From Allomyces arbusculus (lineage: Eukaryota; Blastocladiomycota; Blastocladiomycetes; Blastocladiales; Blastocladiaceae), in contig JADHYV010000004.1 in assembly GCA_027604705.1 (NCBI GenBank), positions 248,001 through 312,000 of the forward strand: DNA of 64,000 bases, given 5' to 3'. Under the pieces are notes generated by a model. The model saw nothing but the letters and a program-made list of their open reading frames with translations. It made no database searches and had not been told where the DNA came from. The translations under genes were made by a program, and so were the position numbers. Shown piece by piece: positions 31,139 through 41,143 of the stretch (positions are counted from its first letter, which is position 1; the number at the start of each line of letters is the position of its first letter).

Positions 31139-32774
31139 TCACTTCTTCAGCGGGCCCTTGTGCGGCTTATACCCGAGCCCACGCTTGAGCGACGCCTGCA
31201 GATCAAACTTTGTACGCGCACCCGCTGCTGCCGTCGATCCCGAACGCGCCGGCCCAGCAGCCTTCGCCGCCGACGCGGCCGTGGGCGCCGTGACCCCCGC
31301 GCGCACCCGCTTGGTCGCCGCGGTCGTGGCTGCCGTCGGTACACTCTTCTCGTCCGCGTCAGCCTCGCGCTTCCGCTTATGACTGGCCGTGGGCGCGGGA
31401 ATCCCTGACCGTGCCGGTCCCGCAGTCGCAGGCCGTTTGGCGAGCAATGCGACGCGCGGGATCCCACCAAAAGGCCGTGCGGGCGGCGGTGCTGCCGCCG
31501 CAGCTGCCGCGAGCCGTTTCGCCGTCTGCGTGGCCGTCCCCGGCGTCTTGGCGGTCCCGCGCGGCACGAGTTTCGGGCGCGCGGGCGTGACGGTCGCGAT
31601 CTTGGGCGTACGGTTCTTGAGTGCCGCCGTCGGGTCCGGGACAATGTGCGGCTTGACGGGCGTCGGCGCGCGCATGACCACGTCGGCCGTCGGCGCAGTG
31701 CGCGTTGGGGTGCGGGATGTGGCCGTGGGGATGTCAGCGGGCGCGAGGGGCTCGGCATTCAGGTCGAGCATGACGGCATCGGAGATGGCCTGCGGTGGAG
31801 GAGGTGGGGGCGACGGGGATGTCGGGGCCAGCGCGGTCGCGACGGGAACAGGGCGCGGGGTCATGCTGGCAGCGGGCATGTCCACGTCCATGGCCTCGTC
31901 GGGCTCCACGTCCATGGGTTCGTCGTGGTGCGCTGGTGTGGGCGCCGGAGCCGGCTGCACAGCCGGCGCCTCTTTTAGAGCGATGCCAGCGTTCTTGGTG
32001 GGGGACATGTCCACGTCGTCGACGCTCATGCGCCGGTCCTGTGGTGGCGGCGGCATCGATGGCCGGCGCACCGTCCTGCTTGGTGAATCGGGCGCGTGCG
32101 CGACAGCACCGAGCGCCGACGGCGACCATGCGTAGACGAGGTTGGTGTTGGTCGAGTAATTGGCGTCAATCGTCGGGTAGAGCGACGCCGCAGGCGCGGA
32201 AGGAGAAGCGGTCGTGGTGGAATCATTGGGAGCAGTAGCAGTGGTGGTCGTAGTAGCGGGCACGGCCAGTGTCGCGGTAGGGCTGCTGAGGAACGGATTG
32301 GCGTCCTCTGGTGCGGTCACGGCCGTCGAAAAGAGGGCCGACGGTGCGGAAGGCACAAAGAACTTGAGCTGCTGCGGCGGTTGCAGTGGTTGGTCGTTGC
32401 TGTTCTGCCCAATGTCGGCGTTGGCCTCAGGAGCGGCACCAGCATCCTTGTCGGTGGTGCTTGCGCGCGTTGGGGAAGCGACAGCCGACGAGGGGGTCGA
32501 CTGGTAGTGCGCAAGCAAGCGGTCGACGAGCTCCGTGTTCTAAGGCACAAACATGAGCATGACCAGCCTTGATCCAACCGCAGAGCTGGCACGGAGCCAT
32601 GGTGAGCGAGAAAATGCCGCAACGGACCTTGCCCGAGGCCTTGATCTGCAATTCCTTGCACAATTTCTGCAAAACCGGGCGCTTGAAGCTGCGCAGGTCG
32701 GCCTCGGCGGGGGTGCCCTGAACGGGCGTTCTGGGCGCGGTGCGCGCGGGCGTGGTGGCGGAGCGTGTAGCCAT
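31139..32774 (-). CDS. SAP-domain protein with NuSAP-like C-terminus
   Basis: Two minus-strand exons, 32774-32628 and 32539-31139, give 515 residues. The join produces a SAP motif: FKRPVLQKLCKELQIKASGK at the end of exon 1, then NTELVDRLLAHY at the start of exon 2. The middle is low-complexity Pro/Ala/Thr-rich with several VP-repeats and basic residues. The last 25 residues (FDLQASLKRGLGYKPHKGPL) closely resemble the microtubule-associated tail of animal NuSAP (LKASLxRPLxYKPHxGxL). Animal NuSAP has the same order: N-terminal SAP-like domain, basic charged middle, this tail. It acts at the mitotic spindle around chromatin. I therefore infer a spindle or chromatin-microtubule protein. SAP domains also occur in many DNA- and RNA-binding proteins, so the tail carries the assignment. 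Confidence 0.7.
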
Positions 32775-33249
32775 GAGCGCGGCAGTGGGAATGCGGGTAG
32801 TTGCGAGCAAAAAATCAAGAGTGGGTGAAGAGCTGATTGAGGGACGTCGTCGCGGTAATGCCAAGGGAGACGCGGTCAAGGTCGACGACGAGCTCGCTGG
32901 CGCATTGGCCACTGGCACGTGCGCGTGACCAGCACCATTATGCTGGTTATTTCCTGGGTAAATTACGACATTCTTTTCCATTTGCATCAACACTGATCAG
33001 ACGCGAGATGTGCTCCGGCCTCCGGCTTGTTTCCAATGGTAATTAATTCCAACGCCATTGCGCCCTTGCTCGCCATCAACTTCCCTCGCGACTAGCTGCA
33101 TTCTTGTCTGAAAGCTGTACCTGACCGACCCGCCGCGGCCTGCCCCCCAGAGCGCCCGACTCGACCAAACGCACCGTCGGGCCTCGTCGAACCACCAAAT
33201 GACTCGGTAATACCTGTTTGCAAGATACCAACAACACGCGCCCGCCACC
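32775..33249. promoter_or_regulatory. divergent promoter region, NuSAP-like and STPG2-like genes
   Basis: A 475-bp gap separates the starts of two head-to-head genes whose products are both expected to bind microtubules. It is AT-richer than the coding sequence (about 32930-33060). No TATA box is clear. Confidence 0.45.
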
Positions 33250-35521
33250 ATGTACTCGCGCAGTGCTCGCAAGTTTATCGAGCCGAACCGGGCGACCAAC
33301 GCCGAGATCGGGCCCGGATACTATGAGCCTGACGGCGCGGCCGCAAGCACAGCTCTTGGTGCTGCTGTGCTGCCAAGGTAAATCCCGTTCTAAAGGCGTA
33401 GTGTGCCGTAACGCCAGTGCTGATCACACGCCCGCACCCGAATCATTCCATCCAGCACGGCGCCGTTTTCCAGCATCACACCACGCATCTGCTACTTTGA
33501 CGAAGTCGCGCGCCGGTCCGGGCCCGCACCTGGATGCTACGATACGGCCAATGTCGACCCGCATCATCAGCCCGTGCGCGCTGTGCCGTTTGCTGCGTCC
33601 AAGGTGCTAGCTTCACGGCCACGCCCTGCCCAATTCGGTACTGACGCTGTTCTCGGCGACTAGGCTCCACGGTTTGCCGACCCGCCGCCCAAGGCTCCCG
33701 GCCCTGGCGCCTACTCGGTCGACCGCGACCGCGCACGGCAGCTCCGTTCGTTGCGTCTGAGCCAGCTCAAGCCCGCAGGATCCGGGACGACGGGAGCACG
33801 CGGCGGCGGTTCCTCGGACGGGCCAAGAATCAAGTGGCAGCGCAAGTACACGCCGCCGTCGATCCCGTACGGCGCGCAGGCGGTCGGGTACGAGGAGACC
33901 GATGGTGCGTCTTAGCGCGCTCATTTGGCGTGAACATCCCGACTGGCCGCTCATCTTTGCGGTCTGTAGATGGCACGCTGCTCCTGCGCCGCACGCAGAG
34001 TGCGACCGATGTACGTTTCTGATCTTGTTTCCGGCATGGAAAGGGCCAATTTGCTGACACAAAATCGACATCGGTGCTCTCCTGCCACCTACAGAACTCG
34101 GCACGACTCGTTGGGCACAAGGACCTCCTGCGCGAGAATGCCGGCACCAACTTCACCAAGTCGCAGACGCGACGGCAGCTGTGGCGCGAAACCGATACCC
34201 CCGGTCCAGGCAACTACAATGTCACGGCCGCCTGGCGCAAGCCCGACAGTTTCCCGAGCCACGAGGCGCCGTGCGTGCGGTTTGGCGACTTTGTCATCAA
34301 CGAGGCCAACCGGCAGGTACGTGGCCGGCGCAAGACTCGTCGCGCGCGTGCGACATGCACGGGTGTACCATTGAATTGACGCGTCCGGTTTAATGGTAGG
34401 CCGTTCCGGGCCCGGGATCCTACGACTTGCCCAAGGACTCGACGGCGTACCTGAAGCGCGGCCCGATTCTCGGTACGCGGGTCCTGCAACCGTGATCAGC
34501 CGCGTTGATGCACACGATGCTGACCCTCCCATCCACCCAACCGATAGCTAAGAGCACGACGCATGGGATCACCCCAACGTCGGACCCCTTCTCAATCGTC
34601 CCGCACCCGGCCGACACGAGTCCCGGCCCGGGCGCATACGACGTGACCGCAGCAACACACCCGCGCAAACCGCTCCACCTCGGCGCGAAACCATTCAACA
34701 CCTCGGCGACCCGATTCAACCCTGCCTCCACCCCCTCGACCCCCACCCCCACCACCGCGACCCCCGGCCCAGGTCAATACTCCGTGACCACCACCCTCGT
34801 CCGGGCCCCCCAATCCCGTGCGACCCCCCGTGCCGCGGCCTTTGGCGGCGCCGCCGCGCGTTTCCCGTCGAAACCCACCGCGGGCGCGGCGGCCCCCGGT
34901 CCGGCCGCGTACGCGCCCGACGCCTCCCCCCGGCGCCAAGCGCGCGCGCGGCGCCCGACCGTGCACCAATTCGCCTTCGCGCGGCGGGACGGGGCGCCGC
35001 ACGCGGCATTTGGCGCGCACGCGGCGCGGTTCGGCGCGCCGGATTCGCGCGCGCCGCCGCCGGGCAGCTACGACGTGGCCGCCGCGTTTGGGAAATTGAC
35101 GGGTCGCCGGCGCGCGGCGCGCGCGCGGTCGGCCCCGCCGCCGCCGGTACCTGTGGCTCGCGCCGCCGACGATGGGGAGGACGAGGATAATGCGGTGGCG
35201 CACGTGCGGTCGGCGACGACGGGGCCGGGGCCCTGCGAGTACGATCCGGGGCGCGCGGTGGGGAGCAGTGGCGCTGCGGCGCGCGCGGTGTTTTTGTCGA
35301 GGGCGCCGCGGCTGGTTGCGCCGAAACACGAGTGGCCGGCACCGAACGAGTACCAGGCGGTAGCGATGGGTGGAAGGCGGACGTTTAATGCCACGTTGGA
35401 GGGGGATCATTATACGTTGGGCGCGAGTGTGACGACGGCGTTGGCGCGGCATGCGTTGCCGCGTGGGGAGAAAGGGAAAAGAGCGCGTGCAGCGACGGCG
35501 GATGCGGTCGCGGCAGTGTGA
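33250..35521 (+). CDS. STPG2: sperm-tail PG-rich repeat (STPGR) flagellar protein, STPG2-like
   Basis: Seven exons (33250-33377, 33456-33603, 33664-33904, 33970-34010, 34095-34316, 34400-34472, 34548-35521) give 608 residues in agreed phase. PG-rich repeats with the pattern PGPGxY occur throughout: IGPGYYEP, SGPAPGCYD, APGPGAYSV, TPGPGNYNV, VPGPGSYDL, SPGPGAYDV, TPGPGQYSV, then degenerate copies (PPPGSYDVAAAF, TGPGPCEYDP, PAPNEYQAV). These repeats define proteins of the axoneme and the inner lumen of doublet microtubules in motile cilia. The N-terminus MYSRSARKF and the segment APFSSITPRICYF also resemble STPG2. The gene implies a motile flagellum and hence a zoospore stage. Expression should peak in sporulation, but no motif shows this. 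The next gene is convergent with only 81 bp between stop codons. Confidence 0.88.
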
Positions 35522-35602
35522 GAATGGACTGGCGGAGGGGATGGGACACTTGGGGGACCAGAATAGACACGAATGCGGAGGGGAACTTGTATTGATTTGA
35601 TC

Positions 35603-36820
35603 TTACTGGCTCTGGAACACCCGGCGAACATCGCCAACCTCCACGGGCTTGCGCGTCACCGGACACACCCCATTGTCCTGGACCGCGCGGAACACGCACG
35701 GGTAACAGTAGACCACGCCCGTCGGTAGCGCGGCAGCGTTGGTCACGGCCCGGCAGCACAGCGGGCACGTGCGTGGGTCCTTGGGTAAGGGGATCCCCTT
35801 CGGATCTGGCTGCACGCGTGGCGGTGGAGGAGGGATCGGCACCCGGCGACGTTCCTGCCGCGCGTAATCGGTCGTTGCGAACCAGTCGAGGAACTTGGAG
35901 AAGAAGATGGCCACGGGGAGGCCCACCTTGAGGGCTTCGAGAGCAACGTGGCCGGCGGCGGCGAGGCCTGTTCGTGGTGGAGCTGATGCAGCGAGGCGTT
36001 GCATGGCGCGCTAGAGAAGAGGTGTCGGGTGTTAGTGACGGATCCGAGCGCAGAGTCGTGTTGAGCAGACGGATAGCGTACCATGTCGGCCGACGTGACG
36101 CGCTTGACCTCGACCCCGAGCACGTGCAGCAGCGGCGAGTAGTACCGCGTCCAGTCGAACATGTAGAGCAGCTGATAGACGAGGTGTGTGCCCGTGTAGA
36201 GAAAGTGCACGAGCGGGTAAATTTTGAGGAACAGGCGCTTGAGCTTGGTTCGCCGGCGCGCAGCCGCGGTCTGTGGGGCGGCCGGCAGCTCGACACTCTC
36301 CGCGTCGGATTCCGATCCCGAGTCGGACTCGTCGCCAAGCACGTCGGTGCCGAGCTCGGTTGACCATTCGCGGTGCAGTTCGTGCAGTTGCTGCTTGATG
36401 TACGGCACAACGACCTGCATGTCGAGGACGCGGTCAGCCCCGATCGAATCGCTCCGAATCCATGTGTTCACGCAGAGCAAATACCAAGCAGAACAGAGAC
36501 TTGCGCACGTCGCTCGGCGTCAAGTCGTCGGACCGGTGCACCCGCACGGTGCGCGCGCGCTTGAGGCCATAGAAACTCTCGGCAAATGAGGCCTTGCTGG
36601 TGCGCAGATAGTGCCGCTGCACGACGATCATTAAGAGCGCGAATAGCTCGTCGTGGTACTGCAGCACGCGCAGCAAGTACCGCGGGTACCGGATCGCATA
36701 GCTCGCAAGAACGGATCGGAGCGCTGGCGAGAGGAGGTTGTGCAGTTGCTCTTGCGCAACGAGCTCGAAGATGGATGGCGTGCTCGCCTGCGACGGGTGC
36801 AGCGTGCTGAACAGATCCAT
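35603..36820 (-). CDS. PEX12: peroxin 12 (peroxisomal RING ubiquitin ligase subunit)
   Basis: Three minus-strand exons, 36820-36485, 36414-36082 and 36010-35603, all in phase 0, give 358 residues, normal for PEX12. The N-terminus MDLFSTLHPSQASTPSIFEL is characteristic, followed by LLSPALRSVLASYAIRYP, YLRTSKASFAESFYGLKR and a membrane region (FLKIYPLVHFLYTGTHLVYQ; FFSKFLDWF). The C-terminal RING-like domain reads CPLCCRAVTNAAALPTGVVYCYPCVF, then GVCPVTRKP. As in other PEX12 proteins it has too few zinc ligands for two sites. With PEX2 and PEX10 it forms the peroxisomal retrotranslocation channel that ubiquitinates PEX5. An acidic Ser/Asp/Glu insert (ESDSGSESDAES) lies after LGDE in the central loop, which I read as species-specific. 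Confidence 0.95.
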
Positions 36821-37254
36821 GGCGGTAGGTTGACGGGTCGGTGGTCGGTTGGTGGTCGGTCGGCCGGCCCGTTGGCGGTCGGGAGTGGTCGTCGTGCTTT
36901 GGTTTGTCGGCGGCGCGGCTTCTTGACGCTGCGAGGTCGAGGCCGCGCGGCGTGTCGTGTGCGGCAAGTGCAGCTGACGCTGGTGCAGCAGCAGCGCGAC
37001 GAGTTAGTGTTGATCTCGGCGACAGCGCCGACGTGAGAACGATCACGACAAACTGCTGTCAACATCAGCCAAAATCAACGCGATCCCGTGTTCCGACGAG
37101 CCGACGTGCCCGGCTGTCGGCCCCGTCGCCATCCACTTCCACCATCAGCGCAATACATGCTGTATTCCATGGGTCCAAGGACTTAACATCCGCACCATCC
37201 GCGCGGCCGCGAAGCGGTCATCCTTCCCCACCTCATCGCGCCGCGGTACCCCGC
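36821..37254. other. intergenic, upstream of PEX12
   Basis: Contains GGTCGGTTGGT-like repeats (about 36832-36870) just upstream of the PEX12 start and the 3' region of the DUF962 gene. No gene is supported. Confidence 0.4.
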
Positions 37255-37797
37255 TCACCACTTGCGCTGGCCTGTGATCGTCTCGTACCACATTTTCCAG
37301 TCGCCCATGAACGACCACACCGGGTACGTGAACGTGGCCGGCTTGTTCTTTTCTGTTATTTGCGGTCATCACAGCCACGATCAGCACCTCGCGTACATTG
37401 CGACCGACTCGACGACGTTTGAATCAACGTGCCAAACACAAAGTGCCCGATCCACGCCCAAAAATACGTTTGCACGACGGCACCGCCGACTACTTTGGGG
37501 TTGCGCGTCTTGGCCGCGTAGGCAAAGAGAATGGCGCAAATCGTTGTGGCTGCAGCATTTGCCGAACAGGTCAGTGTTTTGGTGGCGAAAGACGTTGTCC
37601 GATGATGACCTTGCCGTACCGAAGACGTGCAGTCGCCGGCAGACCTTGTTGCGGTGCTGCGATAGGTAAAACGGGTAGAAGTCGGCAAACGACTTGTAGG
37701 GCCGGCTCGAGGACCGCGTCGCGGCGCGCGAGGTCGAGGGCACAGGGGCCGCGACCGTGCCATCGGTGGCCGTGGTGTCGGCCGCTGTTGAAGCCAT
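37255..37797 (-). CDS. Mpo1/DUF962-family small membrane protein
   Basis: Three minus-strand exons, 37797-37620, 37549-37433 and 37352-37255, give 130 residues. Family landmarks are FADFYPFYLSQHRNKVCRRLH, then AWIGHFVFEKNKPATFTYP and WSFMGDWKMW. Conserved His residues (in SQH, RLH, IGH) are those the family uses; yeast Mpo1 is an Fe-dependent dioxygenase of fatty-acid alpha-oxidation in the endoplasmic reticulum. Short hydrophobic segments lie at about 62-72 and 80-98. A Ser/Thr/Ala-rich leader of about 35 residues precedes the domain. The second intron begins GC rather than GT (GCACGT at 37432). Phase and the family sequence FEKNKPA demand this junction, because no GT nearby fits. The protein is short for the family but complete at the conserved C-terminal motif. 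Confidence 0.85.
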
Positions 37798-38219
37798 GGT
37801 TCCAGGTCGTTGGATGCTGGCCGATGTGGGGCCAAACAGAACGATGCGTGCTCGTGCGTCTGGCGAGGCCGTCGCAGCACGCGTTGTCAACGAAGAGAGC
37901 AAGCGCCGAGGAGCGCATGGAGAAATGATATCCGGCTGCGACGCGGAACCGACGCGCATCCAACGCGCAGGCGCAGGCGCGAGCGCGTCGTTGCCGCCAC
38001 TACTTCGTCCTGTCTGCGCGTGCCGGACCGTTGAATGACGTGGATAGTCTTCGCCCGTCCGTCCGCTCTCGAACCACAAATCCGGCCTCCTCTCCACGCA
38101 AAACACAAGACGCTCGGCACGTCTCTGCATTCCTCTCTTTCGGCACTGCAATGGCCGTCAATACAATATGGTACAAAAGGAGAAAAAAAGCACGATCCAA
38201 CAATCGGCCCAACCAATCA
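37798..38219. other. intergenic between DUF962 and F-box genes
   Basis: Promoter of the DUF962 gene and 3' region of the F-box gene. No gene is supported. Confidence 0.4.
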
Positions 38220-39380
38220 TCAGTGCACAGTGCCGCTCGTGCGCATCCACCCAGGCGGCCACTGTACGGTCCAGTGCGGCCTGGCCATGTGAATCAGCTC
38301 CAGGTCGGTCGGTGCCACACCGAAACACTGGCGCAGTTTGAGCACGCGCGCACGGTTCGGGTCCTGCTCTGACCACGCGCGTTCAATAGCCGCCAGGACA
38401 GCCGGACTCAGGTCGGATTCGGCCAGGTCGAGCACGCGCAGCGATGGCAGTTGGTCGCGCAGCATGGTTTCAAACGTGGTAATGGGGGTCGTGGCCGCGC
38501 TAGCAGCAAGCGAGCGTGGATCGGGCCACTTGCACCGCACACCGGGTCTTGGAGAGGGGACAAGGGTGGGCGCGGTCTGCGGGTCGGGTGGAACCGCCCA
38601 CGAGTAGCCACGGAGGCCTGGTAACCGCAGAACGACGAGCGTCGGGTGTGCAAGGTGCGCGGCAATGTCGCGTAGCGGTAGGCGCGCACAGTTGGAAATG
38701 GTCAATGACCGCAGGTGCGGCATGCGGTGCAGGTGCGCGAGCGCGCCAGTGGCGGTGATCGCGGCAGTACGGTCGAGCGTCAGCGATTCGAGCTTGTCGG
38801 CGCCATGGAATGCGAGCTTGGTGAGCCAAGCGTCCGACGCGTAGGTCGCGCCGCGCACTGTGATCGATCGCAATTGCGGCATGACGAGCTCGTTGAGCGC
38901 GGCATCGGCCATGGGCGCGTCGCCGAGCCCTTCGATCGTGACGACCTCGAGGTACGGACACGCAGCAACAATTGCGCGCAAGGCCGCGGCAACCGACGTT
39001 GCAAGCGCGCGCAGGTTGACGTGTAGGTGCGTGGTGCACTGGGCAGCGACCGAGGCCGACGCGTTGGTTGCGGACGCGCGGAGACCGGTCAGGAACCGGT
39101 CGAGCTGGCGCAGTGAGGTGAGGTGTACGTTTGCGAACAAGGCACGCGCCGCGGCGGTGTGGAGCGCGCGCGAGACGGCGCTGCACTGCACGCGGTCGCG
39201 GACGGCGGCGCGGGCCAGGATAGCGTCGAGCAGCTCGAGCGGTAGCAATTCAATGGGCGCCGAACCGGATTTGGTGGTGGTCGCGGCCGCTTGGTCGAGC
39301 GCGTGGGCCGAGTCGACACGGCGCGAGGCGAGGAGGCCACCGGAGGCGGCGGCCGCGCGTGGGCTCGGCGGCGACGGCAT
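38220..39380 (-). CDS. F-box and leucine-rich-repeat-like protein
   Basis: A single exon of 386 residues. An F-box-like motif sits near residues 42-80: PIELLPLELLDAILARAA, then DRVQCSAVSRALHTAA. LRR-type strands follow: LEVVTIEGLGDAP, LRSITVRGATYASD, LESLTLDRTAAIT, LRSLTISNCARLP, LVVLRLPGLRGY and LRVLDLAESDLSP. This is the architecture of FBXL substrate receptors of SCF ubiquitin ligases, where the F-box binds Skp1 and the LRRs bind substrate. The N-terminal 40 residues are low complexity. The Met at 39380 is the first plausible start. No introns are seen. The substrate is unknown. Confidence 0.8.
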   Translation of the reverse strand: MPSPPSPRAAAASGGLLASRRVDSAHALDQAAATTTKSGSAPIELLPLELLDAILARAAVRDRVQCSAVSRALHTAAARALFANVHLTSLRQLDRFLTGLRASATNASASVAAQCTTHLHVNLRALATSVAAALRAIVAACPYLEVVTIEGLGDAPMADAALNELVMPQLRSITVRGATYASDAWLTKLAFHGADKLESLTLDRTAAITATGALAHLHRMPHLRSLTISNCARLPLRDIAAHLAHPTLVVLRLPGLRGYSWAVPPDPQTAPTLVPSPRPGVRCKWPDPRSLAASAATTPITTFETMLRDQLPSLRVLDLAESDLSPAVLAAIERAWSEQDPNRARVLKLRQCFGVAPTDLELIHMARPHWTVQWPPGWMRTSGTVH

Positions 39381-41143
39381 CGTTGCGGTGGCCGGGCGCG
39401 TCGTGGCCGGCGGTGGGGGGTCGTGGCTGCGACGACAGTCGAATGTGCTGGTGGTTGGGACAAGGAGAGGAAGAGACGGGCCAGTCGCGCGTCCGCGCCA
39501 CGCCGCGCCTGCGGCCCTGCGCCCGCGTGAATTTCACGTTCCGCCCGGTTTCGCGAGCAGGCGAATGCGAGAGTGTCTCGCGTTTCGCAGCCCCGCACCG
39601 CGTCGACGTCGCTTTGGTTCTTGTTCCCAGCGGGCGCGCGCTTCCCGCTTCCAGCCTGCCGCGCGCGTGCCCTGCTTGCCGCAGCTTGGCCGCCAGCTTG
39701 ATTCGGCCGCGATGATTTGATGATTCATATCGTGCCGCTGGTGTTCCTAATCCCGCCGCCGCGCTTCCTCTCTTCTTTGCCCGCCGCGCCCGACTTGGCG
39801 CCTGCGACGTATGCCACTGAAACGACTCGACCTGAACGACGGCAGCGCGTCCGACTTGGCGCCGCGCCTTGCCCCTTGATCCACCGACCGGCCGCTCGTC
39901 CCCCTGGATCCGCCCCTGCCGGCCGAATTCGCTCTCGCCGACTCGCCGCGTCATCACGGCGGCACGGTGAACATGCCGCCGCCGCCGCCGCCGCCGCCAC
40001 CGACCTCCACTCCCCCGCCGCCCGCCAGAGCGCCTGTCTTGCCTCGACCCGCGCACCACGACTCGCGTGTACGCCTGCTCCGCGCGGCCCGCCAGCGCGC
40101 GCACTCGTTTGCTGCCGACGGCCATGACGAATTCGACCATGATCGCGATCACGCCGCGGTTGCCGCCGCCGCAGCGCACGTCGCCGTCGCTATCGGCATG
40201 GGCCACGACCAGCGCGACGACAAGCAGCACCTGCTCCAAGCTGGCGGCGGCAGGGACATGGGCCGCTGGCTCGCGCTCCCCTCTGCAACTGCCGCGGACG
40301 ACCGCCACCACGAACTGCATCGCCGCCACTCTTCCCATCTCGGGACGTCGACGACGCCGCCCACCAGAGGCTCGCCGCGCCCACGCCCGCGCTCGGCCAC
40401 GAGTACCTGCACGTGCGCGTCGGCCTCGGCCGCTGCCGTTGCCGCGTTGCCGCTCGCGCTGAGCCAGGAGACGCTCGACCGCGTTGGTATGTATCCGCTC
40501 TTCTACTTCTTGCTCTGCGTCACGCCGACCAGGACCCATGGTGCACGCGCGCGCCAGTCCCCGGCCGACGCTGCGCATGGCGCACGGATCGCGTGCCGTC
40601 TGTGACTGGTGTGCGCACCATGTGGGAGTGGTGGCCGTTGCTTGCAGTTTTGCTGGAGGTGTTTGCTGGCGCAGCAGCAACGTTGACCGCAGTCCTTTGC
40701 AAAATCGCGAGACTGATCGCGCTGCTGCTCTTGTTCCCAACTTCCTTCGCCTTCCCTGCATCCTCTTGCTCGCTGCTGCTCGCCACCGTCGCCGTCGTCG
40801 TCGTCCTCGTTGCGCTCCTGCCACCCGTGCATGTGTGCGCGCTCGCCGGGCGCATCCGCACGGTGCCCGCCCTGTGCTCGCTGCCAACTCGGCCACCACG
40901 GCCTCCCCCATCCGCCGCAACTGGCTCAACCTGGCGCCGTGCCTGGGCCGTGCCTGCGCGCCCATCACGCATCCGTTGCTGTGCTCGTCAACGGCGTGCT
41001 CGTCTTCAACGCTCGGCACGCACGTTGCCCGGCTGTCGGTCGTGTGATCGCGGTGCTGCCGCGCTCGACGTCCCGCCGGCCGCCGCGCACATTGACTGCG
41101 ACTGTTTCTGCACGCCCCATCAACTTTATCACCCACGACCACC
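39381..41143. other. 1.8-kb interval upstream of the coiled-coil gene
   Basis: No gene is supported with confidence. A long frame is open on the minus strand through the whole interval and through the next gene, which marks it as a GC artefact. Plus-strand frames (about 39967-40605, 40413-41639) give Arg/Pro/Ala-rich low-complexity sequence starting with a CCG run at about 39970-40000. The stretch could hold a long leader or an upstream exon of the coiled-coil gene, but I found no splice sites that make a convincing protein. Confidence 0.35.
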
